Source: Sternotherus odoratus (taxonomy: Eukaryota > Chordata > Testudines > Kinosternidae). From it: a stretch of DNA of 64,000 nt. Below the pieces are notes generated by a model. That model saw nothing but the letters and a program-made list of their open reading frames with translations. It made no database searches and was not told where the DNA came from. The translations under genes and the position numbers were made by a program. Below, one piece after another: positions 1 to 10,802 of the stretch (positions are counted from its first letter, which is position 1; every line of letters begins with the position of its first letter). The DNA lies in the NCBI GenBank assembly GCA_032164245.1, contig JAVMKO010000003.1, positions 34,161,390-34,225,389 of the forward strand, given 5' to 3'.

Positions 1-410
1 ACGGAGCCGGGGCCGGGAGAGAAGAGGCGAGCGGGGTGGGGAGAAGAGCGGAGATGGAGCCGGGGCCGGGAGAGAAGAGGCGAGCGGGGTGGGGAGAAGA
101 GCGGGGCTGGAGACGGAGCCGGGGCCGGGAGAGAAGAGGCGAGCGGGGTGGGGAGAAGAGCGGGGGCCGGAGACGGAGCCGGGGCCGGGAGAGAAGATGC
201 GAGCGGGGTGGGGAGAAGAGCGGGGGACGGAGACGGAGCCGGGGCCGGGAGAGAAGAGGCGAGCGGGGTGGGGAAAAGAGCGGGGCCGGAGACGGAGCCG
301 GGGCCGGGAGAGAAGAGGCGAGGAGGTGGGGGGGGAAGAAGAGCGAGAGCGGAGCTGGGAGAGGAGAGGAGGCAAGCCGGGGGGGGGGGGGAGGGGAGGA
401 GGTAAGTGGC
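1..410. repeat. GC-rich minisatellite, 53-60 bp unit, cut by window edge
   Basis: Near-identical units begin with the same ACGGAGCC (or ATGGAGCC) word at about 1, 54, 113, 173, 233 and 292, so the period is 53, 59, 60, 60 and 59 bp. After 300 the array decays into G-rich sequence ending near 405. The tract is purine-rich on the plus strand and stop-poor, which creates overlapping long reading frames in all three forward frames; these are not genes. Its left boundary is outside the window. By analogy with other tracts here it may lie inside a DNA transposon, but no terminal repeat is visible. Confidence 0.92.
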
Positions 411-420
411 GGGAGCCCCG

Positions 421-1069
421 CATACCTGCCGAGGAACAGGGTGCTTTCCCACTTTGCAGGGAATAGCTACCATCATCTCTATTTTTAAATTAGCAAATTG
501 CATTTTAAATAGTTTTCAGGGTATTTAAAAACTTTTTTCTGTAATAAATGAAAGAGTAGTGATATTTAGATGAGTTGTGTGCCAGGAAGAGAAAACCACC
601 AAACAAGGACCTAAAGTGATTTTGAAAAGGGAATGGGGGGAGGGGGCAGAGGCGCAAGGTAAAAATTTTGCCAAGTTGGGTCTGTGTCCATTGCTCCTTT
701 TTGCTGCTTCTCTCTGGTCTGGTGCTAACCCCTGAGGGTTATGTCTGCTCTTAGTCAGCCCACTTGACAAGTTTGATTGTCCTTGATCTGTCTCTCCTTC
801 CACATTCACACCTCATTCATTCAACAGAGCACTTGATTATAAAGTGTGTGTGTGGGGGGGAGATCTTATTCTACTTCTAGCAGAGACATTTTTCTTTTAC
901 CTTAATTATACTACCTTGGGGGCTATAACAGATTACCAAAGTTCAATACAGAGTTTCTAAAACAAGGTTATATGAAAAGGCATAACACAAAAGTCATTTA
1001 AAAGTTAAACAACCCCCACACACACTCTTGCCACCACCCCCCACTCCCCCCCCCGGGCCTTTTTAAAAA
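421..1069. other. AT-rich sequence, no gene seen
   Basis: Mostly unique-looking AT-rich sequence with a few homopolymer runs, including a G run near 856 and a C run near 1045. No splice-bounded open frame, RNA gene or clear transposon end is visible. Confidence 0.6.
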
Positions 1070-1148
1070 AAATTCATGTTAGTGGTCCGCGGGATTCAAA
1101 ATTGTGAGTTTAGTGGTCCCTGAGGTCCGAAAGGTTGGCGACCACTGG
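1070..1148 (-). mobile_element. hAT-like terminal fragment
   Basis: The reverse complement begins CCAGTGGTCGCCAACC and continues with the ggaccac / ggtccgcgg words typical of ends of non-autonomous hAT elements in reptiles. Only one end is present. Family assignment rests on the terminal motif alone. Confidence 0.5.
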
Positions 1149-1167
1149 TTTAAGTTTTTCAGTGGTG

Positions 1168-1252
1168 TACGGCTTCCAATGTGCAGTGTGGCCCAAGACA
1201 ACTCATCTTCTTCCAATGTGGCCCAGGAAAGCCAAAAGATTGGACACCCATG
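1168..1252 (-). mobile_element. hAT (Charlie-like) terminal fragment
   Basis: On the minus strand the segment begins with a CATGGGTGTCCAATCTTTTGG end followed by two GGGCCACA-type words, a pattern I associate with Charlie-like hAT ends in vertebrates. The other end and any 8-bp duplication are not seen. Confidence 0.45.
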
Positions 1253-1554
1253 ACATAGCCCAACCATGTAATGTGGACTTCTAATGTGTTTTTTTGACAG
1301 CACATTACATACGCAATCCATGCCCATGACTTGCAGTGATTTTGTTTGACAGTGTACAGCCTGCTCCATGTAAAAAGGAGGGTTCAGGCACATTTAAAAC
1401 CTGCATTCCTAAGGGATGAGTCAGTAACCATGGTGACTCTTTTACAGCAGTTTTCTTTTCTCTTTCCTTCCCCCACCCCACAGCCATAAAGCACTGTTCT
1501 CTTAATTCAGGCAGCCAGCCAAATACCTTCCCCACCGCTTAAGAGTGCAGGGTA

Positions 1555-1640
1555 GTCATTGGCCATTATCAGGAGAAAAGATACTGGGCTAGATGGACCT
1601 TTGGTTGACCTAGTACGGCCATTCTATATGTTCTTATTCT
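1555..1640 (+). mobile_element. CR1-type 3' tail (SINE or LINE end)
   Basis: Contains the ggctagatggacc, tgacctagta and final TATGTTCTTA words characteristic of the 3' tail shared by turtle CR1 LINEs and the tRNA-derived SINEs they mobilise. The 5' part is not recognisable, so a 5'-truncated LINE and a SINE cannot be told apart. Confidence 0.65.
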
Positions 1641-3832
1641 CTGCTATAATAACAATAATCTGCAGCAAAGTAAGCATCATTGTTACTGCTTGTTAACAAG
1701 GAAATTAACAATGTTATGTAAAACCAAGGGTACATGCAACTTGGATGAAATTCACCTTTGTGAAGAGGGTTATCTTGAGGCTTGCTCCCTATTTTCAGGG
1801 AATATGTATGATATATTTGGTACCAGGCCTTGACTTACTCCAATCAACATGGTGAAGGTCATTCAATGTGTACAGAAATTAAAGTAGGTTGTTCCATGCA
1901 TGAAGAAAAAATATTTATATACCTAATAATGTCTCAAGTAATTCTAAGTTACTGGTGTGTTAACAGACTTGGATTGGCCACTGAACAGGAAAAACTACAT
2001 TTTCTAAGAATTAAAATTATATTGAGGAAGAATCAGTACACAGAAGTAGTTCCCTTTCCTATTTAAATGTTATGGTTGAAACAAAAATGATTTTGGGTCC
2101 TCAAATTACCATAGGCAAAGCACTAAAATTAATCATGTACGTACAAAATATTCTATTTTTCCATAAGACATTGAGTTACTCACCTTTGAAATATTCTTTA
2201 AAAAACTAATTTCATGCTGACCAGCTGAAATGTGAGTGTCTGAGATGTTAGGTAGGAGAAAATAAGGCTCTATTTTCTGGCATGATCTACTTACATAATC
2301 TTAGAAAATATCAAAAGGAAAGAGAGTGTTTGTCTGATCTCCATCTGACCCTGAATCTGCATGGCAAATGATAAAGTTATGTAGCTATTAAAACATGCAG
2401 GAGGGAAGAAGACATATATTGTATAGTCCTCAAATACAGAAACAATCATATACAATTAGTTAAATTATCCCTACTTCATGGTACATTTTGTCGCACCCTT
2501 TTTGCTTAATCATTCTTTTTGCTTAATCATTTTAGAACAAGAAAATATATTCACTACTATTCAGCATTATACATAACTGTGACATTTTCTGCTACTTTTT
2601 AATAATGCCCTTATAGGATGTCTGCAACCAACCAACAGATGTTATCAAATTAAGTGGAGGCTGAATTTGGTATGAACTTTAACCAAATTTTAAAAGTGAA
2701 TTATTTTTTTCCAGTTGTATGTACAAATCTCAGATCTCTTTTTTATGCTTAATACCCAATTCATATTGAGACATTTTAGTGATTAAAACTAGGCAATAGG
2801 ATATGTGCCTAATAATTTTGCATCAATGAAATGTTATATTAACATGGCTAAGGCTATTCCAAAAAGAATCGTGTTCAGGCCAGAATCCTAACTCAAATGG
2901 TGATCTGAGTAGACAGTGCCACTGTGTTTCCTCAATTAACAAGATAGTTTTGCTGGCTCCCACAGGGAAGTACTTTCTAACAATTTCACTGTAATTGTAT
3001 AAATAGAACATTTTTTGTAAGTGAACCTGTCTAAAATATTTTTTGTCATTTAAAATTGCAAATTATATTAGCTTTCACATTAATATGAAAGGTCTGAGTA
3101 GGTCTTGTGGTGGCATAGTAAGGTCACATGAACAGCATGGATAAGATACCAAAGTGGTGAGTGTGTATATATTCCTGGATAAAGAGATCCACAAAGAAAG
3201 CAGTGATACATCAGTGTTAAACTGTCAATAATTCATATATGATACAGGGAGGATACATTTAAAAGAGAATTACAAGAAAATTATGGGCCGTCTCTTCAAA
3301 GGTAGACTGAGCTGGACTCAGATTGACACAACTACCTAGAACAATTAATGATAAAATATGTTCCTTAGGATAGAACAAAGGGAAGATAGCTGTTGCAAGC
3401 AAAGGGCTGGGAGGAGGGAATGCTTATCTGGAAACAAAATGCAATGGTTCATTGCAGACAAAACAAGAAGGACATTGGAAATACAAGAAAGAGAGAATGG
3501 GGACAAAACTCCAGAACTAGAAAGGGGGAAAAACAGTAATTGTCAGGATGACAGAGATTGTTCTCTTCCCCACATCCTCAACATGATACACCTCTCAAAT
3601 ATTACACTCCTGTCATAACCTCCACCTGCTAGCCGGATACGCTAACAAATTCTGTGAACACTGGTTACCGACTACAGCATTAAGTCCTGGTACCCTAAAG
3701 CACAAGGGGAAAGAAGAGACAATGACAAGACACCTGAGATTAGAGGTTGTGTCACTGGAATTTTGCTTGACAAAAGGCTTAGAGGGGAGAAATGATATTT
3801 GAGTAAGAAATGCAGGTGTGTGACTTGGGTAA
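1641..3832. other. AT-rich sequence, no gene seen
   Basis: About 2.2 kb with short, unsupported reading frames only. No terminal repeats, RNA gene or tandem array recognised. Confidence 0.6.
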
Positions 3833-3940
3833 TGTTTATGTACATTCTGTATGTACATATGTATTCTGTATGTACATATGTATTCATTATGTATGTACGT
3901 TATGTACATTCTGTACATACATTTATGTACATTCTGATTT
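3833..3940. repeat. Degenerate TATGTACATTCTG short tandem repeat
   Basis: Repeated TATGTACAT and ATTCTG words at irregular 13-20 bp spacing. It gives a Tyr/Cys/Met-rich frame on both strands that is a repeat artefact. Confidence 0.8.
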
Positions 3941-4240
3941 AGATTATTATCTGTCTGTATATAAGTGGTCTGGTAACAAAGCAATGGATAATCTGGTGGA
4001 GGACTCATATCACTCAAAGATTGATCAAGCACTCATTTGACAAAGAGGATGGGAGCTTATAAAAGAAAGTTTCTCTTACTAGTCATTTGAGAGAGTCACT
4101 AAAGGAATGATATGCAATACAAATAGCTGGCTGCAGGAGTGACTGAGACGACATGAATCAGAGAGGTAACCGTGTTAGTCTGGAATAGCAGAAGTAACAA
4201 AGAGTCCTGTGACACCTTAAAGGCTAACTAAAGTATTGAA

Positions 4241-4280
4241 GCATAAGCTTCCATGGGCTAATACCGACTTCATCGGATGC
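4241..4280 (-). ncRNA. Hammerhead-ribozyme-like motif, degraded
   Basis: Minus-strand relic of the PLE hammerhead core. The expected GAAA after stem II has become GGAA, and the stem II strands have extra changes, so it is predicted inactive. Confidence 0.6.
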
Positions 4281-4295
4281 AAAACATCCATTTTT

Positions 4296-4335
4296 GCATC
4301 CTATGAAGTGGGTATTAGCCCACGAAAGCTTATAC
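4296..4335 (+). ncRNA. Hammerhead-ribozyme-like motif, degraded
   Basis: Plus-strand partner. Stem II (GTGGG...CCCAC) and the following GAAA are intact, but the CTGATGA box reads CCTATGA, losing the invariant G5. Predicted inactive. Confidence 0.65.
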
Positions 4336-4396
4336 TTAAAGACACTTTAGTTAGTCTTTAAGGTGACACAGGACTCTTTGTTACTGAGACTACATG

Positions 4397-5526
4397 TTCC
4401 AGAGGAAAAGCCATGTCCAGGAGGAAAGGGGAAAAGGAGGGATCCTGGACTCCTTTACGGATTTTGACCTAAGCCCAAAAATGTTCACAAGAAGTGAGGA
4501 AACTGAGGCAGAGAAATGCAAACAGGTATTATATTATTTTGTCTAGATCTGTATATTTTTGGCCAATATAAAGGGGCAAAAGTAAAGGGAAAAAATATTT
4601 TAAAACTTTGCAAAGTCTTGTCTGATTCACCTAACAGTATCATGCCTCTGGAGAGGTTAACAGCAAACCAGGGTACCGACAAGCTTGGACCTCTGGGAAA
4701 AGGTGTGTTTACACAACTGGGGTGTCTTGAGTGGGTTGAAGTGGTCAGCATTAGTCCTGGGAAAGGGCTCACTTCCAGGAAGGGGTAACAGACAAGGCCT
4801 GTGCCCAAAAAGTATGTGAGAGAGGCACAAAAGGAGACTGTGCTAAGGCCTACCCAGATGAAAGTAAACTTCAAAGCACACAATTCCAGCAAGCATGTGG
4901 GACACAAATACTGTGGCCTGCTGTGTGTCCGAGAGGAAAAGCATTCTCTGACAGAATTATACTGCTCATTTTCTGAACAACATAAAGGGGATCAACCTAA
5001 ACCAGCTGGATTCTTGGTCTTAAGGGCAGGGACTAAACAGCTTCCCAAACGTTTTTTTATTGCGTACCTCCTTCCAGATCAACCAGCTGCCTACATACCC
5101 CATGCCTTCTCATCACTGATTCTTTGCATTTTCTTTTTAACACTATCTGTCTTTAACCATCTGTCCATATTTCACTGTTACACACAGATATAGTTATAGT
5201 GTGACTTATACAACCGAAAAAAAAAACACCACACCCTAAGTTCTGAGCTCAGTTAGACTGGACAGTTACTAGGCAACTGAAACTGTGCTGTATGGTGATT
5301 GGAGGTGAGGGCTCTGTATGTCAGCCTCTCTCTGTATCTATGTTCTCATTGGTACATCTTGAAGTAAATTAACTACTACATTTCATATAATAAATTCCAA
5401 CAGCATATTACATCTTTGTCTGAGTAGCCTGTTATGCAATAAATACAATAATTAATAAATAAAATTCACCATTACTCAATTTCTCCTGCATATCCCCTAT
5501 AGATGTCTCTCATACCCCCAAGGGTA
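4397..5526. other. Unassigned sequence, no gene seen
   Basis: Moderately mixed composition with two overlapping reading frames near 4485-5193 that match no family I recognise and lack initiation or splice context. It could be a decayed repeat, but nothing identifies a class. Confidence 0.4.
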
Positions 5527-5588
5527 CAGGTAGACAGGGCTGGCGACAGGAATTTTGGGGCCCCGTACGGCAGATCATATGCCCCCCC

Positions 5589-5850
5589 CCCGGTCTCCCG
5601 CCGCCCGCGGCCCCCCCCCAGTCCCCCAGTGCCCGCGGGCTCCCCCCCGCCCGGTCTCCCGCCGCCTGCGGGGTTCCCCCCCCCCCGGCTGGTCTCCCGC
5701 CGCCAGCGGGGTTCCCCCCCCAGCCGGTCTCCCACCGCCCACGGGGTTCCCCCCCCCGCCGGTCTCCCGCCGCCCGCGGGCTTGTTCCCCCCCCACCGGT
5801 CTCCCGCTGCCCGTGCCTCCCCCCCCCCTGCCGGTCTCCTACCTCCCGCG
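5589..5850. repeat. GC-rich minisatellite, about 33-40 bp unit, about 8 copies
   Basis: Units are built on GGTCTCCCGCCGCC followed by a CGCGGG block and a run of C. Unit length varies mainly through the C run. It lies wholly inside the hAT element. Confidence 0.85.
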
Positions 5851-5981
5851 GGCCCCAACCCCCGCATGCGCTGCGGCCGCGTGGCCGGCTGGGAGAAGCA
5901 AAGAGGGGCGGGGGGAGGCTGCTGGGTGCCGGGGGAGGGGGCTGATGAGCGCTGCCCGGAGCCGTGCCTTGCTCACAGACC

Positions 5982-6084
5982 CGGCGACAAGGGGGTACAG
6001 CTGTGTACCGGGCCCCGGACTTCAGGACCCCCCCTGAAGTCCGGGGCCCGGTACAGCTGTACCCGTTGTACCCCCCTGTCGCCG
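5982..6084. repeat. GC-rich inverted repeat inside hAT element
   Basis: About 45 bp (5982-6026) is repeated in inverted orientation immediately after a short C-rich centre (to about 6084). The inner part around 6018-6042 is a near-perfect hairpin with a CCGGGCCCCGG-type stem. It includes the right terminal inverted repeat. Confidence 0.8.
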
Positions 6085-6394
6085 GCCCTGGACGTAGACA
6101 AAGAGATCCACTCAAAAAAGATTTCGCTCTCCTCAAGAAAGAGAGATGGAGACCCCCCCCAAAAAACCCTCTATTTTTTCCTATGAGAATTATAATACTG
6201 TTGAATGAAAACTGACAGTGCATTTTTAAATGTTTCCAATTATAAAAGCGTTGTTTTAGAATTTGCATTTTAGTAAAAGGGATAATGAACTTTATACAAT
6301 ATTTTAAGCATTTCATGTAAGTGTTATCAAAGACACTCCTGTTTAATTAACTTCCCACATCGCTTGGGCCACTTTAGGAACTTGTTTATACTAT

Positions 6395-7015
6395 GGGTAC
6401 GTCTTCACTACAGCAGTAGGTCGATTTCCCTTAAGTCGATTTTCTAAAGTAGACTCGGGTGGGTGGGAGGGGGTCCGCGGAGCTGCTCGGGCGGGGGGGG
6501 GGGTCCAGCGTGGGGCTGCTCGGGCGGGCGGGGGGGTCCACGGAGCTGCTCGGGCGGGGGGGGGGTCCGGCGCGGGGTTGCTCAGGCGGGCAGGGGGGTC
6601 CGCGGAGCACTCGGGCGGGGGGGGTCTGGCGCGAGGCTGCTCGGGCGGACGGGGGGTCCAGTGTAGGGCTGCTTGGGCGGGCGGGGGGGGGGGGCGCGGA
6701 GCTGCTCAGGCGGGGGGAGCTGGCGTGGGGCTGCTCGGGCGGGCGGGGGTCCGGCGCGGGGCTGCTCGGGCAGGTGGGGAGGTCCGCGGAGCTGCTCCGG
6801 AGGTCGGAGGCTTAATGTCCCATGCATCCTCACTAGATCACAATCGACCCAGGGAGAGGTCGATTTCAGCTACTCCTCTCGTTAGGGAAGAGTACAGAAG
6901 TCGATTTTAAGGTCTCCTTAAATCGACTTTAAGGGCATGCATGTGAGGACGGGTACAGGCTTAAATCGACTTTAGCTTGCTAAAGTCGACGTTAAGCCCT
7001 AGTGGGGACCAGCCC
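6395..7015. mobile_element. Harbinger/PIF-type MITE carrying a minisatellite
   Basis: The left end GGGTACGTCTTCACTAC and right end (reverse complement GGGCTGGTCCCCACTAG) match the ends of the other Harbinger-type elements in this window. TAT flanks both sides (6392-6394 and 7016-7018), a 3-bp duplication, although Harbinger usually prefers TTA/TAA. Subterminal ATCGACTT / AAGTCGAT words lie on both sides of a central GC-rich array. There is no coding capacity. Confidence 0.75.
6465..6800. repeat. G-rich minisatellite, about 33 bp unit, alternating variants
   Basis: About ten monomers. Two variants largely alternate: one with GTCCGCGGAGCTGCTCGGG, the other with GTCCGGCGCGGGGCTGCTC. The repeat therefore has a higher-order dimer of about 66 bp. 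It yields stop-free frames on several strands that are not genes. Confidence 0.85.
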
Positions 7016-7214
7016 TATTTTACCTAAGCAATACAAGGAAATAATTGTAGCAAGCAATATTCTAATATTAACCCCCATTCATCCCCAGACCCAGCTCCTG
7101 TCTCCTCAGCATACCAGTCTGGTGGCTTCCTCCTGCTCCTATTTTTTTTAAATAATAGCAGCTTTCTACTTTTGATTTTAATAATTCCACCTTTGTTCAC
7201 GACCATCTATGATA

Positions 7215-7683
7215 ATATGGACTAAAGATCAGGGTTGGAAGAGACCTCAGGAGGTCATCTCATCCAACCCCCTGCTCAAAGCAGGACCGATCTCAAATAA
7301 ATCATCCCAGCCAGGGCTTTGTCAAGCTGGGCCTTAAAAACCTCCAAGGATGGAGGTTCCACCATTCCAGTGCTTCACCAGTCTCCTAATGAAATAGTTT
7401 TTCCTAATGTCCAAATTATACCTCCCCCACTGCAACTTGGGATCATTGCTTCTTGCTCTGTCATCTGCCACCACTGAGAACAGCCGAGCTCCATCCTCTT
7501 TGAAAATCCTCCTTCAGGTAGTTGAAGGCTGCTATCAAATCCCCCCCTCACTCTTCTCTTCTCCAGCCTAAATAAACCCAGTTCCCCCGGCCTCTCCTCA
7601 TAATCCATGTCCCCCAACCCCCTAACCATTTTCATTGCCCTCTGCTGGATTCTCTCCAGTTTGTCCAATGTTCTCTGCAATAA
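7215..7683 (-). mobile_element. CR1 LINE, 5'-truncated, antisense
   Basis: The plus strand opens with the antisense CR1 3' end (CAGGGTTGGAAGAGACCTC, then the caaccccctgctcaaagcagg word). It runs through the antisense of the C-terminal reverse transcriptase region, where frames read QRAMKMVRGL and RNSFTRR-like blocks, and stops near 7683. Frameshifts and stops break the frame, so it is a dead 5'-truncated copy. Confidence 0.9.
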
Positions 7684-7689
7684 TAGGTG

Positions 7690-10370
7690 GGGGACTTGTG
7701 ATTACAAAAAAACAATATTCCATCAATTTTCAATGGACTAATCCTGTATCACTTCTCAGAGGAGGAAAAGTGTGTTTAACATCAATTTTACCGACATATA
7801 CCTTCTTATCTTAAAGAAAAAGTTTTTGGCCCAGAACTAAAAGGATCTAAATCTAAACATGGGATTCTATATTCTCAGTAAGATACAACAGTTTTCATTA
7901 TTTTCTAAAGCTAAGAACAAGTTATTTTATTTTGCAAGTAACTAACAAGATCCTGTTGATTTTATCCAATATTCTTTTATAACAACCTCAGCTTGATAAC
8001 ATTTAAATATGGTGATCATTTAAAAGACATTATATTGCAACAGTCATTTTATTTTGTCAGAATAAAATAGTCAACATTGTTTAGAAATGTACAGGTAGTA
8101 GCCCCAGCTTGAATACAAACAGATGTTTTCCTGACATTAAGAATGTATCCATGGTTTGACACTTATCCTACATTATTAACTAACTACAGCTTTCTTACAG
8201 AGCAAAGAGAGAGGCAAACTATAGCAATTTTTATTATGGGAATCCTTGTATTTTGAGGAATCACATTTACTTCTCACAAGTTCTCATAGCATGCAAGCAT
8301 ATTATAATTATGACTCCAATACAGATACACACTGTCCTTATATCTTATGTGATGAATGAACTATAGTCATGTTTTTTGTGTGTGTTTTTTAAAACTTATA
8401 AAATGGAAGTGCCAATTTATGAGCTGCATAGGGCAGAAACCTTTTGAAAACAGGATTCTCCGCAGGACACTTATAGATTTTTAGTAGAACAACCCAGGAA
8501 AGTTATTGCAGTGAATGAAAAACTTAAATTGTCAGTTTTAATATTACTCTGATAGCTTCTTTTATTATGGAATTTTATACCATAGTATTTTATATCAGAC
8601 TGATGATTATGATATCTTAATGCTTGTCTGTTCAGCGACATACAGGAAAATGAATTCCAATTAACTAAAGGTGTGAATTTCAAAGTGAAGTAAGATAAAC
8701 TAAATTAAACCCACTTTAATTATGAGTTAGAGCATCCAGACAGGGATTTAATGCTGCTTAACTACTCTATTTAAAAGTTAAATTTGATTAATTTTCCAGC
8801 ATGTCTCTGTGTAGACAAGCCCTTGTCTACATTCTTATGTAGAAAAATTATTCATGATTTCAAAATACTAACTAAACACTATCATTTATCTCAAGTAGCA
8901 TTTTTGTTATGAAATTCACTGTTAAAAAGATGAAAAAAATAAGAGAGCTTGAATATGCCCATGAAAAAATATATTGTTAAAATATTGAGTGTATATTATA
9001 ATAACCATGCGTACTATTCAGTTACAAAAAATTGCATTAAGAAGCCAGTTCTACTCACATTATAACCTCTTTCTGATAATGATATATACCACAAGGTAGA
9101 TACCAAGATAAAAGTATTATGTCGAGATTATTTTTTTCTAGCAACATTAATTTTCATTATATTATTTTTCTAGCAGTATTAATTTTCATTACATGCATGC
9201 ATAAACTTATACAGTAGTTGCTTTTCTTTGGAATCACTGCAGGATTTATTAGGATTAAAAATACTCGAATGAAATCATGCAACTCTCAAGCTAAAAAATA
9301 ATCTGAATTACAGTATTGTGTTTTTGCTGAAAATATAACTTGCCACAAGACAAGACGACAGAGTATGACACTAATGATATTCACGTGGGTAGAATCAATG
9401 CATCATGTTGTCATAAAACTGGCATTTTCATTTCTCACTCCCACAGATATAAAATAGCAGCATCCAATGAGCTCGAAAAGAACAGAATGGTGATGATAAA
9501 ATGCATTTAAACTTTAGATCTGCAAAACAGAAGATTGTTCACAATGCATTTTAGGATTGCCCCAAAAGAAGCTATCACTGTTAAAACTTTATTAGATGTA
9601 AAGTGTTGGGAGAAAATGAGAAAGATATTGCTAAACAATATTAAGTTGTACAGGTCTCTATTCTACCATTTATTCTCATCAGGTTGAGGTTCATGGACTA
9701 CTGAAAAGAGCCACTGAGGATTGGACTGTAATATTAAACTACTTTTATCTGCAAAAGCCTGGCAAAACAGTGAACTCCAGACCATAAATCTTGGCTCAGC
9801 AAAAAACAGTGCAGGACTCACAAACCTAACTAGCAAGCCTCAGTAATGACAGTATTTTTAGTTTTCTAGTAAGAAACTGCCATTTTTCAAAATTGAAAAT
9901 CTTTTCAGTGTTGTACAAAAAACCCTGTCTCAAAACAAAACCAGAATAAAAAAATCCACATAAATTAGACGTGCAAAGAAAAAAAAATCCCTAGTTGAGG
10001 TTTATGTCTGCTAAATTGGGGATATTTATTAATGCACAGTGTGTTTAAATTGTAAACTCTCCATGGCAGACGTCTTGTTCTTTTCAGCGCTAATCACTTT
10101 GGACCACTTAAATTATGTTAATGACTCAGATATTTGCAGATGGCATCACAGAATGCCAGTCCCTCTGCAAGCTATGTTTAAAAACAAATACAAGTGATTC
10201 TAAGGTCTCAGTTTTTCAGAGGAAGGGATGGGGGACTTGTGATTACAAAAAACAATATTCTGCCATAAAATATGCTTCTTCATGCCAGTGAAATTCTGCT
10301 AATACATTTTGACGGATCCCCAGATATTGTGGTTTTGACCAATTAAGAATGTGGGAATGTCACAGGCTGA
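7690..10370. other. AT-rich sequence, no gene seen
   Basis: About 2.7 kb without a supported gene. A tgtgtagacaagccctt word near 8806-8823 resembles a decayed MITE end. A 34-bp segment at 7686-7720 recurs at 10227-10260. Confidence 0.55.
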
Positions 10371-10802
10371 CTGGCCTTTTATGATAAGTTGGGCTCAGGC
10401 TTGCCTGTGACCAGACAGCTATCTCCTGGCTGAGTGCCAAAGTGACTTAATTATGACCCACCCCACTTGTGAGGGATCAGAGAAAGGACTTCTTAAACTG
10501 TACTGTGAACTTAGTCTGGGAAGGAAAACCAATTGTGAGCAGCAAGGGAAGGTCCCACTCTGGGAAGGGCCAGGGGAAGTCAAAGCCAGAAGAAAGTCAT
10601 AGGGAGCAAATTAGCCTCCTGTGGTTGTGCCTGGAGATAGGGCCTGTAAAGAGCTGGGAAATGTCTGAAGAGGGAGAGCCAATGGCAGGGAGAAACATTA
10701 TTAGTTTAGTTATTTATTTGGACTCACAGTTGGACCTTGTGTTACCCTGGTGGAGGTTGTAACTTCCAAGTGACCTGGCTAGAGAGTAAGACCACAGAAG
10801 AC
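10371..10802. other. Unassigned segment interrupted by Harbinger element
   Basis: Less AT-rich than its surroundings; a similar composition resumes after the Harbinger element (12399-12600), suggesting the element landed inside an older repeat. It has a 97-codon frame with no recognisable domain. I cannot name a family. Confidence 0.35.

Larger units (their letters stand above)
4156..4382. mobile_element. Penelope-like element fragment, head-to-head inverted arms
   Basis: Two inverted arms of about 100 bp (roughly 4160-4280 and 4296-4380) meet at a short A/T-rich centre. Each arm carries the same hammerhead-like core and the downstream cttaaggtg / cacaggactctttgtta words. The unit is flanked by a 14-bp direct repeat (4142-4155 and 4383-4396, 13 of 14 identical), read here as a target-site duplication. 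PLEs are known to carry hammerhead motifs in their terminal (pseudo-LTR) regions and to form inverted or tandem partial copies; that this copy is a PLE follows from the better copy at 48024-49190. It has no coding capacity. Confidence 0.8.
5535..6090. mobile_element. Non-autonomous hAT transposon carrying a minisatellite
   Basis: Terminal inverted repeats CAGGGCTGGCGACAGG (5535-5550) and CCTGTCGCCGGCCCTG (6075-6090) differ at one position. They are flanked by CAGGTAGA (5527-5534) and GACGTAGA (6091-6098), 6 of 8 identical, which fits the 8-bp duplication made by hAT transposases. The interior is a GC-rich tandem array plus a palindrome near the right end; there is no transposase gene. The long Pro/Arg/Gly-rich frames here are composition artefacts. 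Confidence 0.82.

Noticed and set aside
36..488. 150-codon Arg/Gly/Glu-rich frame
   Set aside because: Encoded by the 53-60 bp minisatellite; three overlapping frames show the same repeat logic.
4397..5200. Possible endogenous retrovirus LTR or leader
   Set aside because: No paired LTR, primer binding site or gag/pol frame could be seen.
5503..6316. Overlapping frames of 130-268 codons on both strands
   Set aside because: They lie in a C-rich tandem array inside a hAT element; stop-free frames follow from composition, and the encoded products are simple Pro/Arg/Gly repeats.
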